Source: an uncultured Pelagibacteraceae bacterium (GTDB taxonomy: Bacteria > Pseudomonadota > Alphaproteobacteria > Pelagibacterales > Pelagibacteraceae). Taken from it: a stretch of DNA of 34,282 nt. The notes beneath the pieces were generated by a model, which saw only the letters and a program-made list of their open reading frames with translations, did not search any database and was not told the origin of the DNA. Positions within the stretch are counted from its first letter, which is position 1. Every line of letters begins with the position of its first letter. The position numbers were made by a program, and so were the translations under genes. This document shows positions 18,226 to 27,192 of the stretch, piece after piece. The stretch spans positions 1 through 34,282 of the forward strand of contig CACBGZ010000004.1 of NCBI GenBank assembly GCA_902538915.1, written 5' to 3'.

Positions 18226-21097
18226 ATGTTACATAATTCGCAAAAAGATTTTTTAAAAAGACATATTGGTCCTTCGGAAGAAGAACAATTAAAGATGATT
18301 AAAAAATTGGAATATAAATCACTGGATGATTTAATAGACAATACCGTTCCTGAAAAAATCCAATTTAAAGGTGAACTAAATATTGGTGAGTCGAATTCAG
18401 AATATGAAGCATTAAGAAAATTAAAGGCAATTTCAAAAAAAAACCAAATTTACTCAAACTTTTTAGGTATGGGTTATTATGGAACATATACGCCATATGT
18501 AATCTTAAGAAATATATTAGAAAATCCAGGATGGTATACGTCCTACACACCTTACCAGCCAGAAGTAGCTCAAGGTAGATTGGAAATGCTATTAAATTTT
18601 CAACAAATGATAGTTGATTTTACTGGAATGGATATTGCAAATGCGTCCCTACTTGATGAAGGTACAGCAGCTGCAGAGGCTATGGGTTTAAGTCATAGAC
18701 TAAATAAAAGTGATAGTAATTTAGTCTTTGTCTCGGAAAATTGTCATCCACAAACAATTGATGTCATTCAAACAAGGGCAGAGCCAATGGGTCTAAAAGT
18801 TCTTGTTGGAAACGAGGATAAGGTTTTAGAGCAATTAAAAGAGGATATTGTTTGTGGAATTTTACAGTACCCTGGGACCTTGGGTGATATTAAAGATCCT
18901 AGTGAAGCAATAAGTAAAATTCATAAAAAAAAACGGTAAAGCAATTTTAGCATGTGATCTTCTTGCACTTGCTAAACTAAAAACACCAAGAGAGCTTGGA
19001 GCTGATATTGCAGTAGGAAGCTCACAAAGATTTGGTATACCAATGGGTTATGGTGGACCGCATGCAGCCTTTTTTGCAACAAAAGATGAATATAAAAGAT
19101 CTATGCCAGGAAGAATAGTTGGTGTTTCTGTAGATAGACATGGAAATAAAGCTTATAGATTGTCACTGCAGACTAGAGAGCAGCATATTAGAAGAGACAA
19201 AGCCACAAGTAATATTTGCACTGCTCAAGCTTTATTAGCAATTGTTTCAGCAGCATATTGTATTTATCATGGTCCAGACGGAATTAAGAATATTTCTGAG
19301 AGAGTATCTCAGTTAGCAAAAAATTTTGCTGATAAAATAAAACAGTCTGGCTACAAAATTTATTCAGATTATTTTTTTGACACTGTAACAATTATTACTA
19401 AAGAGAAAACTGATCAAATTTTTAAAAATGCTTTGGTTCAAAAAGTTAATATTAGAAAAGTAAATTCAGAAATGCTTGCTGTTTCTTTTGACGAAAAAAA
19501 GAATGTTTATAGAGTGAATCAATTATTGAAAATTTTTAATGCAGCAGAATCAATAAAAAAAGAGGATCCCACAGTAAGTTTACCTAATTTACCTGAAAAT
19601 CTATTGAGAACTTCAAAGTTTTTAGAACATCCTGTTTTTAATTCATATCATTCAGAAACAGAAATGCTTAGATATCTCAAAAAGTTAGAGGATAAAGATA
19701 TAGCTCTTAACAGAACTATGATTGCCCTTGGCTCATGCACTATGAAATTAAATGCAACTGCAGAAATGATACCTATCTCTTGGAGAGAATTAGCTGAGCC
19801 TCATCCGTTTGTGCCTGTCGAACAAATGGAGGGTTACAGAACTTTATTTACTGATCTTAAAAATTGGCTAAGATCAATCACAGGTTTTTCTGGTGTTTCA
19901 CTTCAGCCAAATGCTGGTGCTCAAGGTGAATATGCAGGATTAATGGTAATTAGAAAATATCATATGGATAGAGGCGATAAAAATAGAAATATATGTTTAA
20001 TACCTAGCTCAGCCCACGGAACCAATCCTGCTAGTGCTCAAATGGTTGGAATGAAAGTTGTAGTAGTTAATTGTGATAAAGAGGGAAATGTTGACTTTGA
20101 GGATTTAAAGAAAAAAGCAGAGATACATTCTGAAAATCTTGGAGCATTAATGGTAACTTATCCATCTACTCATGGAGTTTTTGAAGAGAAGATCAAGGAT
20201 ATATGTGATTTAATTCATAAACATGGAGGTCAGGTTTATATGGATGGAGCAAACTTAAATGCTTTAGTTGGAATTGCAAAACCAGGAAATTTTGGTCCTG
20301 ATGTTTGTCACATAAACTTACATAAAACATTTTGTATTCCACATGGTGGAGGTGGACCCGGTATGGGACCTATTGCATGTAGAAAACATTTACAAGCGTA
20401 TCTACCAAATCATCCAGTCGTAAAAGATTGTGGACCTGCAACTGGAATAGGAGCGGTTTCAGCAGCTCCTTGGGGTAGCTCAAGTATTTTATCAATTTCT
20501 TGGATGTATATTAAAATGATGGGCTCCGAAGGATTAAAACTTGCAACAAAAATTGCTATTTTAAATGCAAATTATATTGCTAATAGACTTAAAAATCACT
20601 TTCCAATTCTGTATAAAGGATCAAAAGGTAATGTCGCACATGAATGCATTATTGATATTAGAAAGATTAAATCAGAAACAGGTGTAACTGAAGAGGATAT
20701 TGCTAAAAGACTCATTGACTTTGGTTTTCATGCACCAACAATGTCATGGCCAGTAGCTGGAACAATGATGATAGAACCTACTGAAAGTGAAAGCCTATCT
20801 GAACTTGATAGATTTTGTGATACCTTGATAAAAATAAAACAAGAAATAGATCATATTAAATCTGGTAAATTTGATAAAATTGATAACCCAATTAAAAATG
20901 CTCCTCATACTGACACTGAACTTGCATCGAACGATTGGAAACACAAATATTCTCGAGAAGAAGCAGCCTATCCAGCTAAATTTTTACGAACAAATAAATT
21001 TTGGCCACCAGTAGCAAGAGTCGATAATGTTTATGGTGACAAAAATATTTTTTGTACATGTCCAAGTATGGATGAGTTTAAAGAAGACGCAGCTTAA
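18226..21097 (+). pseudogene. gcvP: Glycine dehydrogenase (decarboxylating), P protein, interrupted by a one-base frameshift
   Basis: PLP enzyme that decarboxylates glycine onto the H-protein lipoyl arm. Two open frames cover one gene: 18226-18939 (237 aa, ending IHKKKR) and a frame from about 18932 to 21097 (longest ATG ORF at 19043). They join if one A is removed from the 9-A run at 18925-18933, giving [20 protein letters not shown] and a 956-residue protein, the normal size for a single-chain P protein. The PLP lysine is in HLHKTF, codon 20324-20326, followed by a glycine-rich loop. The break is inside the N-terminal half, so it is not the natural GcvPA/GcvPB split. It is probably functional in the organism if the shift is a sequence error. 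Confidence 0.93.
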
Positions 21098-21100
21098 TTA

Positions 21101-22341
21101 ATGAAAATCGCTGTAATTGGTTCTGGTATTTCAGGATTAAGTGCGAGTTATTTTTTATCAAAAAAACACCATGTTGATCTTTTTGAAAAGGAAGATCGCT
21201 TTGGAGGACATTCTTATACTATCGATGTTATCGAAAATAAAAAAAGAATTCCTGTTGATATAGGCTTTATAGTTTTTAATCATCTTACATATCCAAATTT
21301 AATAAATTTTTTTAATGAAATTGATATTGAAATAGAAAAAAGTGATATGTCATTTTCTGTCTCTGTTGAGGGAACTAATTTTGAATATTGCGGTAAAGGT
21401 CTTAAAGGAATTTTTGCTAATAAATCAAATTTTTTAAATATTAAATTTATAAGAATGTTTTTAGAAATATTAAAATTTTATAAATTATGTGATAAAATTT
21501 CAAATATTGATCAAGTAATAACCTTAGACGAATTTTTAAAAAAAAATAAATGGTCAAAAAGTTTTATCAATTATCATATTATTCCAATGGTGTCTGCTAT
21601 CTGGTCAATGCCCCCATATGAAGCTGGAAAAATGCCTATGAATTTTTTTTTAAAATTTTTCCAAAACCATGGGCTATTTAAACTACGTAATAGACCCCAA
21701 TGGTATACAGTAGCTCATAGAAGCAAAACATATGTAAATAAAGTATTATCTCAAATAAGTGGTGAGTATTTTAAAAACTACAAGATAAATTCAATTCAAA
21801 GAGTTTCATCGGGAGTTCAAGTTTATTATGGAGGAGCTAATGAATTTTTTGATTATGATAAAGTTATTTTAGCTACTCACGCAGATCAAGCACTATCTCT
21901 CATTAAAAAATCCCACTGACCAAGAAATAAAAACTTTATCTAATTTTGATTACAAAAAAAAATCTTGCAGTTTTACATTGTGATGAGAGTGTAATGCCAA
22001 AAAATAAAAAAGTTTGGTCATCATGGAATACTTATGTTGATCCCAAAAATTTAAACAAAAGTTCATTAACTTATTGGTTGAACCTTTTACAAAATATTAA
22101 TTGTGAAAAGAATATTTTTCTCACACTAAATCCTTTAAAAAAAATTCCAAATGAAAGAATTTATAAAAAAATTGAATTTACTCATCCTTATTACGATCAA
22201 AAAGCCTTAGATAATCAAAAAAATTTAAAAAATATTCAAAATAAAGAAAATTTATTGTTTTGTGGTAGTTATTTTGGTTATGGTTTTCATGAAGATGGAA
22301 TAAAGTCCTCTATTGAAATGCTCAAAAACTTAAATGAATAG
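21101..22341 (+). pseudogene. FAD-dependent amine-oxidase-like protein, interrupted by two one-base frameshifts
   Basis: NAD(P)/FAD-binding protein of the amine oxidase fold that commonly precedes DUF1365 and a CFA synthase-like gene. The N-terminus has the Rossmann motif GSGISGLSASYFLS and an FGGHSYT segment binding FAD. The first frame (21101-21919) ends soon after ATHADQALSLI; the last (to 22341) carries NLAVLHCDESVMPKNKKVWSSWN and FCGSYFGYGFHEDGIKS. Removing one A from the run 21905-21910 and one from 21954-21962 joins them through KNPTDQEIKTLSNFDYKKN. The result is a 412-residue protein, normal for the family. The substrate is probably an acyl chain, from context. It overlaps DUF1365 by 8 bp. 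Confidence 0.88.
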
Positions 22342-23095
22342 CTCAATTTATAACGGCACAGTAATTCATAAGAGATTTAAACCAAAAAATCATTACTTTA
22401 AATATAGCGTATTTTCATTATTAATAGATTTATCTGAATTAGAAAGTCTAGATAAAAAAATCAACTTTTTTTCGTATAATAAGTTTAATCTCATTAGTTT
22501 TTTCGAAAAAGATCATGGTGATAGAGACGGTTCGTCCTTAATTGAATGGGTTAAAAAAAATTTAGATTTAAATAATATTCAATTTCAAGATATTAAGATT
22601 AGACTTCTGTGCTATCCAAGAATATTAGGATACGTTTTTAATCCTTTAAGTGTTTTTTATATTTACGACAATAATGAGAAATTAATATCTGTATTATACG
22701 AGGTAAAAAACACATTTAATGAGCAACACACTTACATATTTAAAGTTGAAGAAAATGATAAATTTATTCAACACAATTGTTCTAAAAAATTTCATGTGTC
22801 ACCATTTATAGAAATGAATTGTAATTACTTTTTCAAAAATTTAGAACCTAAGGAAAATATTTCTATTATTATAAATCAATATGATACTAAGGGTAAAATA
22901 CTATATGCATCTCAAGATGGCAGAAGGGTAGACTTCAACTCAAAAGAGTTACTAAAATCTTACGTTAAACATCCATTAATGACGTTCAAGATTATTTCTG
23001 CGATACATTTTGAAGCGTTTAAATTGTGGACTAAAGGAATTAAATACCTAAAGAGAAAATTAAAAATAAAAAATAATGTTACTTTTGAAAGCTAA
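22334..23095 (+). CDS. DUF1365 family protein
   Basis: A 253-residue protein with the family signature around LCYPRILGYVFNPLSVFYIYD (about residues 93-113). Other typical blocks are an N-terminal YNGTVIHKRFKPKNHYFKYSVF and KKFHVSPFIEMNCNYFF. No signal peptide. DUF1365 proteins are regularly encoded between an FAD amine oxidase-like gene and a cyclopropane-fatty-acid-synthase-like gene, as here. They are inferred to work in modifying membrane acyl chains, but the biochemical role is not settled. Intact, unlike both neighbours. Stop and next start overlap as TAATG. Confidence 0.92.
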   Translation: MNSSIYNGTVIHKRFKPKNHYFKYSVFSLLIDLSELESLDKKINFFSYNKFNLISFFEKDHGDRDGSSLIEWVKKNLDLNNIQFQDIKIRLLCYPRILGYVFNPLSVFYIYDNNEKLISVLYEVKNTFNEQHTYIFKVEENDKFIQHNCSKKFHVSPFIEMNCNYFFKNLEPKENISIIINQYDTKGKILYASQDGRRVDFNSKELLKSYVKHPLMTFKIISAIHFEAFKLWTKGIKYLKRKLKIKNNVTFES

Positions 23096-24274
23096 TGAAT
23101 ATATCAAATCTATCAGATAAGATTGTATTTAATAAACTAAAAAATTTAAAATATGGTTTTTTAGAATTAAAAAATCATGACGGTAAAAATTTTAAATTTG
23201 GAGATCCAGAATCACCTTTAAGATCAAAAATTATAATAAAAAAGTCTAACTTTACTTTCAACTTGATAAAAAATGGCAGTATCGGATTTGCAGAATCTTA
23301 TATGCGTGATGAATTTGAAACTGAAAATTTATCAGACCTTATAGAAATCACGGCAAGGAATATAAATGAAATTCATAAATTCTCTGGATTATTAGATTTA
23401 CCTCTGATCAATTTTTTTAGAAATATTTTTATAAAAAACACAAAATATAGAAGTAAACTAAACATTGCAAAACACTATGATCTAGGTAATGAATTTTTTT
23501 CTTTATGGCTTGATAAAACATTAACTTATTCAAGTGCAATTTTTGATAAAAAATCAGAAAATTTGTCAGATGCACAAAACAACAAATATCAAAAATTAAT
23601 TGATTTAATTCAGCCTAAAAATGGTGATAGAGTTTTAGAGATTGGTTGTGGATGGGGAGGTTTTGCTGAATATTTTGGTAAGAAATACGATGTGAAATTA
23701 GATTGTATTACCATTTCAAAAAAAACAATATGAATATGCCAAACAAAGAATTCATAAATGTGGTTTAAATGAGAAAGTCAACGTTGAGATTAAAGATTAT
23801 AGAGACATAAATTACAAATATAATTCGATCGCTTCAATTGAAATGATTGAAGCGGTTGGACAAAATTATTTAGCGGGTTATTTTTCAACTTTAAAAAATA
23901 ATTTATCAAGTAATGGAACTGCAGCCATTCAAGCTATCACAATAGATGACTCGCTTTTTCAAAGATATAAAAATAAGCAGGATTTTATACAGAAATATAT
24001 TTTTCCAGGTGGATTTCTTCCAAATAAAAATAGTATTGATAAATATATATCTCAAAATAATTTAACAATTAAATCGTATGAATCCTATGCAGACCATTAT
24101 TCAAACACTCTATCTATGTGGAGAGATGAATTTATAAATAAATGGGACTTAATCAAAAAACAGGGTTTCGACTTAACTTTCAAAAGAATGTGGGAATTTT
24201 ACTTATGCTATTGTGAAGCAGGATTTAAATCTAAAAATATTGACTTAATTCAATTTTCTTTACAAAACAAATAA
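23095..24274 (+). pseudogene. cfa: Cyclopropane-fatty-acid synthase-like SAM methyltransferase, interrupted by a one-base frameshift
   Basis: SAM-dependent methyltransferase acting on double bonds of membrane phospholipid acyl chains. The first frame (23095-23733) holds the NIAKHYDLGNEFFSLWLDKTLTYSSAIF block and the SAM motif VLEIGCGWGGFAEYF. The last frame (ORF from 23843 to 24274) holds SIEMIEAVGQNYLAGYF and YIFPGGFLPN. Removing one A from the 8-A run at 23718-23725 gives ISKKQYEYAKQRIHKCGL and a 392-residue protein, normal for the family. It could make cyclopropane, methyl-branched or furan precursors; the sequence does not decide. The C-terminal WEFYLCYCEAGF is the usual ending. Confidence 0.9.
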
Positions 24275-24288
24275 ATAAGAGGTGATTT

Positions 24289-24837
24289 ATGAAATTCTCT
24301 AAATTAATCAAATCAATTTTATTGATAATTCCTTTAATCTTAATTACAAGCTGTTCAAAAAATAGTGCAATGAAACCAGAAGATTTTAAAAATAAAGAGC
24401 CAAGATTAATTATTGAAAATTACTTGTCTGGTAACGTTAAAGCGTGGGGTGTGCTTCAAAATAGATCTGGTAAAGTAACAAGACAATTTTCTGCTGATTT
24501 AGATGGAAAATGGGATGGAAAAAAATTAATTCTTGATGAAAAATTTAATTGGGATGATGGAGAAATTCAAACAAGACAATGGCAGATAACAAAAATTGAT
24601 GAAAATAATTATGAAGGTACCGCAGGTGATGTTGTAGGAAAAGCAAAAGGATTTTCGTACGGGCCTGCATTTAAATTTGAATATGTTTTATTAGTTCCAG
24701 TGAAAGGAAAAGAAATTAAAATCACTTTTGATGATTGGATCTTCAAACAAGATGATCGTGTAGCTATAAATAGAGCTACTATGACTAAATTTGGTTTTAA
24801 GGTTGCTGAATTGACAGTAGTGTTTGTGAAAGATTAA
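24289..24837 (+). CDS. DUF3833 family lipoprotein
   Basis: A 182-residue protein with a lipoprotein signal: hydrophobic MKFSKLIKSILLIIPLILIT and a lipobox ITSCS, with Cys23 the predicted acylated residue. The body matches DUF3833 (IENYLSGNVKAWGVLQNRSGKV, DGKWDGKKLILDEKFNWDDGE, FKFEYVLLVPVKG), a beta-rich fold. A clear Shine-Dalgarno AGAGGTGA at 24278-24285 precedes the start. It follows the CFA-like gene and is usually found in the same gene neighbourhood, so a role in handling modified lipids is likely but untested. The end overlaps the convergent SDR gene by 4 bp. Confidence 0.88.
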   Translation: MKFSKLIKSILLIIPLILITSCSKNSAMKPEDFKNKEPRLIIENYLSGNVKAWGVLQNRSGKVTRQFSADLDGKWDGKKLILDEKFNWDDGEIQTRQWQITKIDENNYEGTAGDVVGKAKGFSYGPAFKFEYVLLVPVKGKEIKITFDDWIFKQDDRVAINRATMTKFGFKVAELTVVFVKD

Positions 24838-25595
24838 TTTTTCTTTTGATATTTGGTCATTCTTCCGATTAAACCAAAATAAACTTTACTTGGTAAAAAA
24901 CTAAATATTTTAAGTAAAATAGTTAAAGATTTGGGAAAATGAATTTCAAAAACTTTTTTATTTACTAAGCCATCATAGATTTTTTCTGCTGCATATTCGG
25001 TTGTCTTTAAAAAAGGCATTTTAAAATCATTTTTATCTGTCATGGGTGTTTTAATAAATCCTGGTGAAACTAAACAAATACGTACATTTGATCTACCAAA
25101 ATCAAAATATAAACTTTCAGCAAGATTGTTTAATGCTGATTTTGATGGTCCATAGCCTGTTGAATTTGGTAAACCTCTATATCCAGCTATGGACGAAACT
25201 ATACTTATTGTACCACTTTTTTTATCCTTAAAATATTTTTCTACACTTTTAATACTATTTAAAGTTCCAAAAAAATTCACTTTAAATACATTTTCGATTT
25301 GATCTACATCAATATCCTTTTCTTTTTTTGGATCCCATGTTCCAGTTGAAAAAAAACAAATATCAATATTTTCATACTTATTGATAATATCTTTAAATAC
25401 TTCATGACATTTTGATTTGTCTGTGACATCTAATGGAAACGAGCTTATATTTTGGTGATTCTCTACAATTTCTTTAAGCAGACTTTCTCTTCTTGCAGAT
25501 ATAGCAACATTCCAACCCTCATTAGCAAATTTTATTGCTAATGCTTTTCCAATACCTGTGCTTCCACCAGTTATCCAAATTGTTTTTTTATTCAT
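24834..25595 (-). CDS. Short-chain dehydrogenase/reductase (SDR)
   Basis: A 253-residue classical SDR. The cofactor motif TGGSTGIGKALA lies at residues 8-19. The active-site Ser (SIVSSIAGYRG) and the YxxxK catalytic pair (Tyr in GYGPSKSALNN) are intact. Cofactor preference is likely NADP(H), from the Arg residues following the second strand (SARRESL). The C-terminal hydrophobic stretch (FPKSLTILLKIFSFLPSKVYFG) suggests membrane association. It converges on the DUF3833 gene. Substrate unknown; the lipid-gene context suggests an acyl or fatty aldehyde/ketone compound. Confidence 0.9.
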   Translation of the reverse strand: MNKKTIWITGGSTGIGKALAIKFANEGWNVAISARRESLLKEIVENHQNISSFPLDVTDKSKCHEVFKDIINKYENIDICFFSTGTWDPKKEKDIDVDQIENVFKVNFFGTLNSIKSVEKYFKDKKSGTISIVSSIAGYRGLPNSTGYGPSKSALNNLAESLYFDFGRSNVRICLVSPGFIKTPMTDKNDFKMPFLKTTEYAAEKIYDGLVNKKVFEIHFPKSLTILLKIFSFLPSKVYFGLIGRMTKYQKKN

Positions 25596-25618
25596 TATTT
25601 AAAATGTATAATACTTAA
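25596..25618. promoter_or_regulatory. 23-bp divergent SDR/tspO gap with TATAAT
   Basis: A perfect TATAAT at 25607-25612 on the plus strand lies 6 bases before the tspO-like ATG at 25619. A promoter using it would start transcription at or near the A of the ATG, giving a leaderless mRNA. There is no Shine-Dalgarno sequence in the gap. A convincing -35 was not found; T-rich sequence lies upstream. Confidence 0.4.
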
Positions 25619-26086
25619 ATGTTAAAAAATAAATTTTTATCATTCATATTTTTCCTAATAATTACTTTTTCGGCATCATTTATAGGGGCGTTTATTACAA
25701 TTAATTATAAAGAGCCCTGGTATTCTCAGATAATTAAATCAAATTATAATCCTCCAGACTGGGTTTTTGCGCCTGTTTGGACAAGTTTATATCTAATGAT
25801 GACCTTTGCTATATGGATATTCTGGCATTGTAAAAACAAAGACACGAATACTGTTTACATTTATTTTCTTCATATCATTGTTAATACAACTTGGAGTATC
25901 GTTTTTTTTGGTCTCCATCAAATTTTTTTAGCAATGATTGTTTTGGTGATCTTAATTTTTTTTATAATTGTTCTTATTTTGAGGTTTAAACGTGTCAATT
26001 TAGTGAGCTATTATCTCATGATTCCATATTTACTTTGGTGCAGCTATGCTTTATTTCTTAACTTTAACTTGTTTCTATTAAATTAA
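25619..26086 (+). CDS. tspO: TspO/MBR family tryptophan-rich sensory protein
   Basis: A 155-residue five-helix membrane protein of the translocator/peripheral benzodiazepine receptor family. Diagnostic residues are the early YKEPWYSQIIKSNYNPPDWVFAPVW block (loop and start of helix 2), NTTWSIVFFGLH in helix 3 and the C-terminal IPYLLWCSYALFLN. In bacteria TspO binds porphyrins and has been tied to tetrapyrrole, light and oxygen responses. It sits beside a lipid-modification cluster and is followed one base later by an FAD oxidase gene, with which it must be co-transcribed. Confidence 0.92.
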   Translation: MLKNKFLSFIFFLIITFSASFIGAFITINYKEPWYSQIIKSNYNPPDWVFAPVWTSLYLMMTFAIWIFWHCKNKDTNTVYIYFLHIIVNTTWSIVFFGLHQIFLAMIVLVILIFFIIVLILRFKRVNLVSYYLMIPYLLWCSYALFLNFNLFLLN

Positions 26087-26087
26087 A

Positions 26088-27176
26088 ATGGATGATGTTG
26101 TTATAATTGGTGGTGGAATAATAGGTACATCAGCTGCTTATTTTTTGTCAAAAGAAGGAAGAAAAGTAAAAGTAATTGAAAGAGATCCGTCTTATAAATC
26201 TGCATCTTTCCCTTTATCTTTAGGTGGTTTTAGAAGACAGTTCTATCAGACGGAAAATATTTTACTTGGAAAGTTTGCTAGAGAGTTTATTTTTCAAATT
26301 TCAGAATTATTAAAAACAAAAAAAAATCCTAAACCTACAGCAAGCATGGTAACCAACGGATATTTATTAATGTTTGGACCAGAGCATGCAGAGGAACAAT
26401 ACAAAGCACTTGAAAATCATAAAGCTTGCGAGGCTGGAACAAAAAACATAAAGGGTTCAGAACTAATAAAGTTTTTCCCATATATTAATAGCGATGGGAT
26501 TGAAACAGCCACCTTTACAGATAATCAAAGTGAGGGGTGGATAGATCCATTTATGTTTCATGGTGCTTTGAAAAGTAAAGCAATCGAGTTAGGTGCAAAT
26601 TTTATAAAAGGAGAGGTAAAATCCATCTCAGAAATTAAAGCCAAAACAATTATCTCTGCTGCAGGATGTTGGACTAAAGAATTATTAGAAGATATTCCGG
26701 TAGAGCCCCAAAAACACACAGTCTTTAGGGTTAAGTGCCCAAAACATATTCCTGAAATGCCATTGACAGGAGATTTAACAACAGGAGTTTACTGGAGGCC
26801 AGAGGGTAATGAGTATTTAGCAGGATCACCTAAATCTGTATTTGACGCTAAGGATTTAGAACCTGCTTGGAATGATTTTGAAGAGTTGGTATGGCCTGCT
26901 CTTGCTAAAAGAGTGCCAGCATTTGAAGAACTTAAATTAACTGGTGGGTGGGCTGGATATTATGATTGTAACAGATTGGATAACAATGCTGTAGTTGGGA
27001 AACATCCAAAATTTGATAATGTTTATTTAGCCACTGGATTTACAGGAAGAGGCTTAATGCAAGCACCCGGAATTGGAAGAGCGTTAACAGAATTAATTAC
27101 GACTGGTTCTTATCAATCAATTGATATTTCAAATATGGCAGTTGAAAGGGTTTTAGGAAAAAAAAGCAAGACATGA
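26088..27176 (+). CDS. FAD-dependent oxidoreductase, DAO family (glycine/D-amino acid or sarcosine oxidase-like)
   Basis: A 362-residue soluble flavoprotein. The FAD-binding GGGIIGTSAAYFLSKEG motif lies at residues 8-24, followed by the acidic KVIERD. Other family marks are the PLSLGGFRRQFY segment, a GWIDP block, ISAAGCWTKELL, and the C-terminal FAD contact YLATGFTGRGLMQAPGIGRAL. Such enzymes oxidise secondary or D-amines; the closest roles are sarcosine, dimethylglycine or D-amino acid oxidation, which would feed glycine and one-carbon units. The exact substrate cannot be read from the sequence. Ends 16 bp before the convergent selO. Confidence 0.88.
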   Translation: MDDVVIIGGGIIGTSAAYFLSKEGRKVKVIERDPSYKSASFPLSLGGFRRQFYQTENILLGKFAREFIFQISELLKTKKNPKPTASMVTNGYLLMFGPEHAEEQYKALENHKACEAGTKNIKGSELIKFFPYINSDGIETATFTDNQSEGWIDPFMFHGALKSKAIELGANFIKGEVKSISEIKAKTIISAAGCWTKELLEDIPVEPQKHTVFRVKCPKHIPEMPLTGDLTTGVYWRPEGNEYLAGSPKSVFDAKDLEPAWNDFEELVWPALAKRVPAFEELKLTGGWAGYYDCNRLDNNAVVGKHPKFDNVYLATGFTGRGLMQAPGIGRALTELITTGSYQSIDISNMAVERVLGKKSKT

Positions 27177-27192
27177 ACCTTATGTCCTTTGA

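Noticed and set aside
18226-21097. Natural two-subunit glycine dehydrogenase (GcvPA + GcvPB)
   Set aside because: The break falls after 237 residues, within the N-terminal half. GcvPA alone is about 450 residues, and one removed A rejoins a normal single-chain P protein.
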